A model generated the notes under the pieces. It did not search any database and was not told where the DNA came from. It saw only the letters and a list, made by a program, of their open reading frames with translations. This document shows positions 1 through 5,229 of a stretch of 5,684 nucleotides of DNA, in pieces. The position numbers and the translations under genes were made by a program. Location of the stretch: NCBI GenBank assembly GCA_024644425.1, contig JAHELA010000099.1, forward strand, positions 1 to 5,684, written 5' to 3'. Position 1 is the first letter of the stretch; each line of letters opens with the position of its first letter. Source of the stretch: Nitrosomonadaceae bacterium (GTDB lineage: Bacteria; Pseudomonadota; Gammaproteobacteria; Burkholderiales; Nitrosomonadaceae).

Positions 1-296
1 GTTAAACCAATTTCATTTGCGAGTTGTATTTGTACGCGAGTGAGGATCTCACGCTCTAACAGTTGTTTTTCCAGCACTTCATTTTCAGGCGGTTGTATTC
101 CTTGTTTTTGTAATTGTTTTATACTGAGCCTAAGTACTTCATCGAGCTCTCCTCGTGTTATACATTCCCCATTTACAACCGCAATTATATGATCTATAGG
201 TTCAATATAATCAGTGACGTTAGTCTGAGCAGCTACATTATTGGTTGTTAACACAACCAAGAAAAATAGTGAGCAGAATAAATATTTTGTATGCAT
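1..296 (-). CDS. surA: SurA periplasmic chaperone / peptidyl-prolyl isomerase, N-terminal part (runs off the left edge)
   Basis: Only the first 98 codons plus two bases are present. SurA binds unfolded outer-membrane proteins in the periplasm and hands them to the BAM complex; LptD is a known client. Seen here: a signal peptide of about 23 residues (MHTK, then a hydrophobic LFCSLFFLVVL core, then a likely signal peptidase I site after VAA). It is followed by the start of the SurA N-terminal chaperone domain, with the family-typical 'DHIIAVVNGECITRGELD' at residues 35-52 and an amphipathic helix region (residues 53-95) rich in Q, E, L and K. The parvulin domains would lie outside the window. 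The start is fixed: an in-frame TAA lies directly before the ATG. No strong Shine-Dalgarno is visible. The gene lies 72 nt after lptD on the same strand with no terminator between, so co-transcription is likely. Other SurA_N proteins (PpiD, PrsA-like) are less likely given the lptD neighbour. Confidence 0.9.
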   Translation of the reverse strand, partial: MHTKYLFCSLFFLVVLTTNNVAAQTNVTDYIEPIDHIIAVVNGECITRGELDEVLRLSIKQLQKQGIQPPENEVLEKQLLEREILTRVQIQLANEIGL

Positions 297-368
297 TTAA
301 ATCAGAGTTTAAAAAGCTAAATAAATTGAAAACTTAACATAGTTTGCATTACAGTTTGATATTTTGGT

Positions 369-2990
369 TTATCGTAATTCTTCTTCTGGCGCACCAAACT
401 TAGTGTACCCAGGAATACTTCCTAAAAGTTTTAACGGATTTGAGCCGATCTGCAGCAGGCCATTCAACTCTAGTTGCACGTAAAACTGTGTGTTACTTGT
501 CGTAGCCGAGGTAACAAGATGCTGCATCACGAAGCGCGCTGTCCAGCAGCATGCATTATACTCAAGCCCCGCAAGCCCCTCTATTATTTCTTTACTTCTG
601 AAAGAGTAGTTAAGGCGTCCTACACCATGCCATCCTTTTAATAGTGGCAGTGGCCAAGTTGACGAGACAGTGCCTTGTTCCAACTGGCCACGCGTAAAAC
701 GATAGCCAAGATTTAGTGCCTTTCCAGGCTCCGGTCGATAACCTATGCTCGAACGTACTACCTCAGTCTGCAATTTTTTTTCATTAAACTGAAAGGTTGT
801 ATCGGCAATGATATCTGGCGTGATATACCCTGAGAATGCCAAGAGGAGATCTGGATCCCTCAGAAGTTCTTTTGGTGAAAAAGCTTCTACTCGGCGTTTT
901 TGTAAATTTATTTGCTGTCCAACTGCAATACGGAATCGTTCTTTGCCTGTATCTGATTCTATCAAACGTGAGGTAAGCGCCATCGTAATTCTGTTTGCGT
1001 CATTGATGCGGTCACTTCCACTAAAACGATTTTCGGTAAACAGACGGGCAAAACTAAAATCCATATCAGAGGAATCAAAGGTAGGTAGCTGGTTTTGTTT
1101 TTTAAATGGGACGTAAGTGTAAAAAAATCGTGGCTCAACGGTTTGAGTGAATTGTTCTCCACCTAGCGTAATTTCTCGATCAAATGTAGTGCCACTATCT
1201 AGACTTACTAATGGCAAGGTACGGTGTGGATTCCTATCTACTGATGGATTCAAGGGATCAAAACCGAGGTCATAGCCAGTGTGATGTACACTGATCTTAG
1301 GTTTGATATAGCCAAATGTATTGCTAAGGGGGATGCTAACTGAGGGATTGAGTGTGTAACGCTTGCCGTCCACTTTTAACGGATGGCTAAAATCTGTCCA
1401 GCTTCCGCTAAAACTGAGATCTGTTCCCAAGACATTAAGTTGAGTCGCATCCAGAACAAATTCTGGCAGGCGTCTGTAGGGTGGATCGATTGGGTTAAGG
1501 GGTTGTTGGATAGTTTGATATCGTTCTACATTTGCACTAATAGATAGGGTGCCATCTTGGCCCAAGGAGCGATTATATGAAACCAGTCCCTGCTGCAAAA
1601 GGTTGGTTCTGGAAGTTGCTCCAAGTCCCTTGCCGAGGTCACGGAAATAATCATCGTCGGAGACTTTGTTGTAACTAAGGAAGGCATTCAAACCGCTGCT
1701 TAGAAACTTTAGTTGCTGATCATGTTCGAACGATACTCGATATCGAGTATTTTTTTCAGTTGGTCCAGCTTCGATATCATCTGGCAAAATATCAAATACC
1801 GCTTTACCCATAAAATCCCTTGTTAAATAGCGAACTTCGGTGTTTGCCATTATCCCGCGCTTAGTCATGCCTCGCGCCATGACTGTCGCATCAATGTTGG
1901 GTGCAATGTTCAAATAAAATGGAATGGAAACATCGAAACCAGTTTTGGAATTAGAGCTATAAATGGGGGCGAGAAACCCGGTTTTACGTTCTCCGCTGTA
2001 TGAGAAATTCAACCACGGTGTATAACCTATTGGTATACCCATAAATTTTAGTTTAGCATGGCGACCAGTACCAACCTTTTCATTGTCATTAATCTCCAAT
2101 TCTTCCGTCTGAATTACCCAATCATCATATCCTTCTGGACAGGTAGTATAATAAGCTTGCTGAAACCGATATCTTCCTTCACCTTCTAGTAGTACTGTTT
2201 TAGCACCCCCGCGGCTACTTCCATCCCTCAGACTATAACTTGGCTGATCCATTTTCCCAATTTTACTTTCCAGATTCATTTTAAGTTGCGAACCTTCCAG
2301 TACATCACCTCGTTCTTCAACACGAACATCTCCCTCAATTTCTATGTCATCTGTATCCTGATGGTATTTCATACGATTTGCTGTGATAACTTGATCGCCA
2401 CTTTGTAGTTTTGCATCGCCTATACCTTCAACTTCTAGTTCATTATGACCCTGTATAAAATCAGCCTCAATGAATACAGGTCTTATGCTATCTTCTGTTT
2501 TTGCTATTGGAGTCACTTGCTCACGACCGATTTTCAATTTAGGTGAAAGTGGTTTTGCCAATGCCACTTGTTCACCGTTACGCAGCCCTGCCTCAGCTAT
2601 CGACTCGATTTCCTCTTCGTAAGGGCTCAGTATACGATTGGACTCGATGAGTATTGATTTGTTCTCGTTTACATCTATTTCTGAGCCACTCAAAGCCAAA
2701 TCTTGTTTACTACTTGGAGTAGGTGATGGAGGAGCGCTAGCAAATGCCATTTGCTTACTACTGCGTAATTCTGCTTCTTCTATTGCTTCAGATTCCTGTT
2801 CATTTTGGCTTTGTATGCTCATGGGTGCAGCTAATACAGGTTTATTTTTGTTGTTTCTCGTATCGGTATTGGATACAGTCAATTCACGCTCAATTTTTTG
2901 CATCGAAGAACGTTCGTCGGCAAATACGCTGAGCGAGATACAAGATGACAAAATAAACCAACAAATTAGGCGATGAAGTTGCAGTCTCAT
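369..2990 (-). CDS. lptD: LPS-assembly protein LptD (OstA/Imp) with an extended N-terminus
   Basis: LptD is the outer-membrane beta-barrel which, with its lipoprotein plug LptE, inserts LPS into the outer leaflet at the end of the Lpt bridge. I start it at the ATG at 2990 (873 residues), because this gives a signal peptide (MRLQLHR, hydrophobic stretch, likely cleavage after VFA at residue 24). An upstream in-frame ATG at 3128 would add 46 residues unlike any signal sequence. The Shine-Dalgarno is weak. Order: signal peptide 1-24; a linker with two degenerate repeats, about 52-170; the canonical jellyroll beginning PVFIEAD at 171; a TTCPEG motif with Cys284; the conserved barrel entry 318-370 (GERKTGFLAP, FYLNIAPNIDAT); a Cys814-Cys815 pair; and a C-terminal IGSNPL...IPGY motif near 848-861. 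The family call is secure. Oddities: it is about 90 residues longer than E. coli LptD (784), and the mature protein has no cysteine before Cys284. An LSSC string at residues 14-17 resembles a lipobox, but signal peptidase I cleavage is more likely. Confidence 0.95.
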   Translation of the reverse strand: MRLQLHRLICWFILSSCISLSVFADERSSMQKIERELTVSNTDTRNNKNKPVLAAPMSIQSQNEQESEAIEEAELRSSKQMAFASAPPSPTPSSKQDLALSGSEIDVNENKSILIESNRILSPYEEEIESIAEAGLRNGEQVALAKPLSPKLKIGREQVTPIAKTEDSIRPVFIEADFIQGHNELEVEGIGDAKLQSGDQVITANRMKYHQDTDDIEIEGDVRVEERGDVLEGSQLKMNLESKIGKMDQPSYSLRDGSSRGGAKTVLLEGEGRYRFQQAYYTTCPEGYDDWVIQTEELEINDNEKVGTGRHAKLKFMGIPIGYTPWLNFSYSGERKTGFLAPIYSSNSKTGFDVSIPFYLNIAPNIDATVMARGMTKRGIMANTEVRYLTRDFMGKAVFDILPDDIEAGPTEKNTRYRVSFEHDQQLKFLSSGLNAFLSYNKVSDDDYFRDLGKGLGATSRTNLLQQGLVSYNRSLGQDGTLSISANVERYQTIQQPLNPIDPPYRRLPEFVLDATQLNVLGTDLSFSGSWTDFSHPLKVDGKRYTLNPSVSIPLSNTFGYIKPKISVHHTGYDLGFDPLNPSVDRNPHRTLPLVSLDSGTTFDREITLGGEQFTQTVEPRFFYTYVPFKKQNQLPTFDSSDMDFSFARLFTENRFSGSDRINDANRITMALTSRLIESDTGKERFRIAVGQQINLQKRRVEAFSPKELLRDPDLLLAFSGYITPDIIADTTFQFNEKKLQTEVVRSSIGYRPEPGKALNLGYRFTRGQLEQGTVSSTWPLPLLKGWHGVGRLNYSFRSKEIIEGLAGLEYNACCWTARFVMQHLVTSATTSNTQFYVQLELNGLLQIGSNPLKLLGSIPGYTKFGAPEEELR
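2304..2837 (-). repeat. Three degenerate ~60-residue units at the LptD N-terminus
   Basis: Within lptD the same pattern occurs three times. Each unit has a [PS]xxI[EQ][SA] opening (residues 56, 112 and 171 from the ATG at 2990), then a 17-residue core at 68-84, 129-145 and 188-204. The cores read EAIEEAELRSSKQMAFA, ESIAEAGLRNGEQVALA and EGIGDAKLQSGDQVITA. Their DNA lies at 2739-2789, 2556-2606 and 2379-2429, spaced 183 and 177 bp. Cores 1 and 2 share 9 of 17 residues, and 32 of 51 bases by my count; cores 2 and 3 share 8 of 17 residues. The third unit is the canonical LptD jellyroll start. Units 1 and 2 look like old tandem duplications of it, with proline- and serine-rich linkers. Confidence 0.7.
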
Positions 2991-3213
2991 TTTTAAGACA
3001 TTTGACCTGAGAAAAACAGATGGCCACGAGAGAATCACTATTTTCAGGTTTTTAAGTATCGGACTACCAGTGTTGAAGTGCCACGGCATGTAATTTTTCG
3101 CGGTCGACCTACAAAAAGGGACAAGCAAAGCCGATAGAGTTATTCAGCTTGCTCGACCATGATTCATTTGATAAATGTGTAAGTGTAACAAAAAACGGAA
3201 GACAAGCCACATG

Positions 3214-3244
3214 CATGCTTTTATGATATAGGAGGTAAAGCATG
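3214..3244 (+). promoter_or_regulatory. Stem-loop with a perfect Shine-Dalgarno in the loop and an AUG in the stem
   Basis: CATGCTTT (3214-3221) and AAAGCATG (3237-3244) form a perfect 8-bp stem around a 15-nt loop, TATGATATAGGAGGT. The loop ends in AGGAGGT (3230-3236), the strongest Shine-Dalgarno in the window. The right arm contains an ATG at 3242, five bases after it, which starts an 8-codon frame. An alternative pairing, ACATGC (3209-3214) with GCATGT (3240-3245), is also possible. The inverted repeat and motif are seen directly. A role in translation control of the mpl leader, or as an operator, is inference. The DNA repeat exists on both strands, so it could also act in the lptD leader. 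Confidence 0.45.
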
Positions 3245-3268
3245 TTGCTGTTTAACTCAAAAAGATAA
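3242..3268 (+). CDS. Possible 8-codon leader peptide (MLLFNSKR)
   Basis: A start codon five bases after a perfect AGGAGGT opens a frame of eight codons ending in TAA at 3266-3268. The quality of the ribosome-binding site is out of proportion to the peptide, which suggests either an upstream frame that influences mpl expression, about 185 nt downstream, or the 5' remnant of a lost gene. The peptide lacks a run of regulatory codons that would indicate an attenuator, and I do not recognise it. Chance cannot be excluded. No function is proposed. Confidence 0.25.
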   Translation: MLLFNSKR

Positions 3269-3362
3269 GCAGATTAATTTTTACATTGTATTGGATTCAT
3301 GAATAAGAGTACAAGATTGCTAATAGTCTTAATCTGAAGCTGGAAGGTTACATTCATTTGGC

Positions 3363-3392
3363 TTGGCTCTGATAGGCGTATAACGCTATAAG
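3363..3392 (+). promoter_or_regulatory. Tentative sigma-70-type promoter for mpl
   Basis: TTGGCT (3363-3368) lies 18 bp before TATAAG (3387-3392), about 60 nt ahead of the mpl start. A second TTGGCT overlaps it at 3358-3363 and is 15 bp from TATAAC at 3379-3384, which is less well spaced. Four of six -35 bases and five of six -10 bases match the consensus. In AT-rich DNA such matches are common, so this is only the best candidate. Confidence 0.3.
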
Positions 3393-3398
3393 TCTTAT
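3376..3398. promoter_or_regulatory. Two adjacent 11-bp dyads over the mpl -10 candidate
   Basis: GCGT-ATA-ACGC (3376-3386) and ATAAG-T-CTTAT (3388-3398) are each perfectly self-complementary around a 1-3 base centre and are separated by a single base. The second covers the candidate -10 hexamer. A side-by-side arrangement at this place could be a repressor site, but the dyads differ from each other in sequence, the arms are short, and no regulator gene is in view. Confidence 0.25.
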
Positions 3399-3440
3399 TC
3401 GTTTTTGGTATCAGTGGTAGTGAACAGCTAACTTTTAACT

Positions 3441-3446
3441 AAGGGG
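3441..3446 (+). promoter_or_regulatory. Ribosome-binding site of mpl
   Basis: AAGGGG lies seven bases before the ATG at 3454. An in-frame TAG at 3448-3450 lies just upstream, so this ATG is the first possible start and its MHIHILGICG beginning matches the family. Confidence 0.65.
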
Positions 3447-3453
3447 TTAGGTA

Positions 3454-4812
3454 ATGCATATCCATATTCTCGGCATTTGCGGTACCTTTATGGGTGGTAT
3501 TGCAGTTATTGCGCGCAAAGCTGGGCATAAGGTGACTGGATGCGACACAAGTGTTTATCCGCCTATGAGCACGCAGCTTGAATCTCAGGGTATAGAGTTG
3601 ATTGAAGGATTTAATCCAGAACAGACCAATCTGAGTCCTGATGTATATGTAATTGGCAATGTTGTTTCACGAGGCAATCCATTGATGGAGGAAATTCTTA
3701 GTCGTAATCTACATTATATATCCGGCCCTCAATGGCTTTCAGAAAATGTGCTACAAGATAAATGGGTATTGGCAGTTGCGGGCACCCACGGTAAAACCAC
3801 TACAAGCTCAATGTTAGCGTGGATACTTGAATATGCGGGGATGAAACCTGGGTTTCTTATTGGTGGCATACCAGAAAATTTTAGTGTGTCAGCCAGACTG
3901 GAGAGTGATTCTCCATTTTTTGTCATTGAAGCAGACGAGTACGATACCGCTTTTTTTGACAAGCGCTCCAAGTTTGTCCATGTACGGCCAAAAACTGCAA
4001 TTCTCAATAATCTAGAGTTCGATCATGCCGACATCTTCTGTGATCTTGCTGCTATCATGCAGCAATTTCACCACTTTGTGCGACTAATTCCTGGAAATGG
4101 TTTAATTGTTACTAATGGCCGTGAGGAGAGTTTACAACAGGTTCTTGCCAAAGGTTGTTGGACGCCAGTAGAAAAAATAGGTGTTGAGGACGGCTGGCAA
4201 GCTGAGGTATTAACCAATGACAAAGTTGAAATTTCATTTAAAGGGAAAGCGCAAGGAATCCTGAAATGGGAGTTGATAGGTGAGCACAACCGTATGAATG
4301 CGCTGGCTGCATTAGCTGCTGCTCATCATGCTGGTGTAACAATCAAAACAGGGGTTGAAGCGTTAGCGCAATTTAAAAACGTTAAGCGTCGCATGGAACT
4401 ATGTGGCGTGGTTAATGGGATTACACTGTACGATGATTTTGCGCATCATCCTACAGCGATTCAGACAACTTTGGAAGGGTTACGTAACAAGGTAAATGAT
4501 GCACGTATTATTGCTGTGCTCGAGCCGCGTTCCAATACCATGAAAATGGGCACGTGGAAAGATAGCCTGGCAGGAAGTTTAAAGCTTGCCAATCTAGTGT
4601 TTTGCTACACGGCCAACCAAGAATGGGGCGTACAAGGGGCGTTACAACCTCTAGGCACAAGCGTCGTGAGTAGTGACAATTTAGATCAATTAGTTTCAGA
4701 AATTACTTTGGCGGCTCGCCCAGGTGACCACGTGTTGATCATGAGTAACGGCGGCTTTGGTGGCATCCATAAGAAGCTACTGAAGTCATTGGGTGAGAGT
4801 CGTCAATCCTGA
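3454..4812 (+). CDS. mpl: UDP-N-acetylmuramate:L-alanyl-gamma-D-glutamyl-meso-diaminopimelate ligase (murein recycling)
   Basis: Mpl uses ATP to join the recycled tripeptide L-Ala-gamma-D-Glu-meso-DAP to UDP-MurNAc in the cytoplasm. This returns cell-wall fragments to peptidoglycan synthesis and bypasses MurC, MurD and MurE. The 452-residue length is normal for the family. Seen in order: the N-terminal nucleotide-sugar-binding fold with GICGTFMGG at 8-15; the Mur-ligase ATP loop GTHGKTTTS at 110-118; the Mpl-typical EADEYDTAFFDKRSKF at 159-174; NNLEFDHADIF at 185-195; EHNRMNALAA at 277-286; DDFAHHPT at 327-334, starting the C-terminal domain; LEPRSNTMKMG at 356-366; and SNGGFGGIH at 431-439. 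The FFDKRSKF and EPRSNTM strings separate it from MurC. No motif is damaged. It stands alone, divergent from lptD, with a good ribosome-binding site and its own terminator downstream, so it is probably monocistronic. Confidence 0.97.
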   Translation: MHIHILGICGTFMGGIAVIARKAGHKVTGCDTSVYPPMSTQLESQGIELIEGFNPEQTNLSPDVYVIGNVVSRGNPLMEEILSRNLHYISGPQWLSENVLQDKWVLAVAGTHGKTTTSSMLAWILEYAGMKPGFLIGGIPENFSVSARLESDSPFFVIEADEYDTAFFDKRSKFVHVRPKTAILNNLEFDHADIFCDLAAIMQQFHHFVRLIPGNGLIVTNGREESLQQVLAKGCWTPVEKIGVEDGWQAEVLTNDKVEISFKGKAQGILKWELIGEHNRMNALAALAAAHHAGVTIKTGVEALAQFKNVKRRMELCGVVNGITLYDDFAHHPTAIQTTLEGLRNKVNDARIIAVLEPRSNTMKMGTWKDSLAGSLKLANLVFCYTANQEWGVQGALQPLGTSVVSSDNLDQLVSEITLAARPGDHVLIMSNGGFGGIHKKLLKSLGESRQS

Positions 4813-4899
4813 ATGGGGCTGACATTAGGGAAAATGAGGCAGATACGTGTATAGGGCATAGGAAAAAAAGCTAGAAAACTGGTTAAAGGAGTCAAAATT

Positions 4900-4936
4900 G
4901 AAGCCGATACTTGATTGTATTGGCTTTTTTTATTTT
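4900..4936 (+). terminator. Rho-independent terminator of mpl
   Basis: AAGCCGATAC (4901-4910) pairs with GTATTGGCTT (4917-4926) over ten base pairs with one G-U wobble, around a 6-nt TTGATT loop. A T-rich tail runs to about 4936 (TTTTTTATTTT). It lies 88 nt after the mpl stop, on the same strand, with no gene between. The stem is AT-rich, but the hairpin-plus-T-tract pattern is textbook. Confidence 0.85.
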
Positions 4937-5182
4937 AAATCATTTTTATCATATTTTTTTTGTGATTTTTTAGACATAAATGAGGGGAACTATTGCCTTG
5001 ATATAAATACAAGGAAAGGTATTTTGGAGTTACGTAAAAAAGCGAGATAAGAGTATGGGCAAGTTAAGAAACGAATCGGTTTTTTATATATGTGAAGGGA
5101 TAAATATAGGAGCGATCTATTTAGATTTTTACTCACTAATTTAATGAATAAGAAATATGAATAAAGAAACCAAATATTGAGA

Positions 5183-5208
5183 GCTTTGATAAGTCGACAA
5201 ATCAAAGC
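5183..5208. promoter_or_regulatory. Perfect 8-bp inverted repeat just upstream of the surface-protein start
   Basis: GCTTTGAT (5183-5190) and ATCAAAGC (5201-5208) flank a 10-base spacer, AAGTCGACAA, which itself centres on the palindrome GTCGAC. The right arm ends 21 nt before the ATG at 5230. There is no T tract, so it is not a typical terminator. It could be an operator or a hairpin in the 5' untranslated leader that limits ribosome access. The repeat is seen directly; the role is inferred. Confidence 0.45.
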
Positions 5209-5229
5209 GAATTAACATGGACACACAGT

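Larger units (their letters stand above)
2991..3453. other. Divergent intergenic region between lptD and mpl (463 nt)
   Basis: No gene of convincing length is present. It must carry the promoters of both lptD (minus) and mpl (plus). I found no convincing sigma-70 or sigma-E promoter for lptD. On the plus strand it holds a hairpin with a Shine-Dalgarno in its loop (3214-3244), an 8-codon frame (3242-3268), a tentative mpl promoter (3363-3392) and two adjacent dyads (3376-3398). It also contains a small AT-rich dyad CATTT-GAT-AAATG (3165-3177) and the 8-bp palindrome GGTCGACC (3102-3109), neither of which I can assign. It is unusually long for a divergent region between two housekeeping genes, so a lost or very small gene is possible. 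Confidence 0.6.
4813..5229. other. AT-rich intergenic region between mpl and the surface-protein gene (417 nt)
   Basis: The first part carries the mpl terminator (4900-4936). From about 4927 to 5220 the DNA is visibly much more AT-rich than the genes on either side, with long T runs. A possible promoter for the downstream gene is TTGATA (4998-5003), 16 bp, TATTTT (5020-5025), but such matches are expected by chance here. An inverted repeat lies at 5183-5208. Open frames on either strand have no coding character; the best supported is a 50-codon TTG frame at 4898-5050, which overlaps the terminator. Confidence 0.6.

Noticed and set aside
2991..3128. In-frame extension of lptD to an ATG at 3128 (46 more residues)
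   Set aside because: The added residues have no signal-peptide character, and the ATG at 2990 begins a proper signal sequence. The extension would bury that signal internally.
2991..3250. Sigma-E or sigma-54 promoter for lptD, such as GGCACTT followed by TCCGAT near 3060-3080 (minus strand)
   Set aside because: The spacing is too short for sigma-E, and the GG-N10-GC rule for sigma-54 is not met.
3299..3337. 12-codon frame MNKSTRLLIVLI, resembling the start of a signal peptide
   Set aside because: It stops immediately, the ribosome-binding site is poor, and the frame after the stop gives no recognisable continuation. A gene relic cannot be shown.
4519..4530. 12-base identity CTCGAGCCGCGT shared by mpl and the surface-protein gene (5377-5388)
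   Set aside because: Both encode the unrelated tetrapeptide LEPR, part of EPRSNTM in Mpl and of the LEPR box in the other. Coincidence of codon choice is the simplest explanation.
5101..5123. TAAATA...TATTTA inverted repeat with AGGAG in its loop
   Set aside because: It is a six-base AT-only stem in AT-rich DNA, with no start codon after the Shine-Dalgarno-like string.
4990..5205. 71-codon minus-strand frame in the AT-rich gap
   Set aside because: It needs a TTG start without a ribosome-binding site, and its Leu/Phe/Ile/Tyr-rich product is what AT-rich non-coding DNA yields by chance. No family is recognised.
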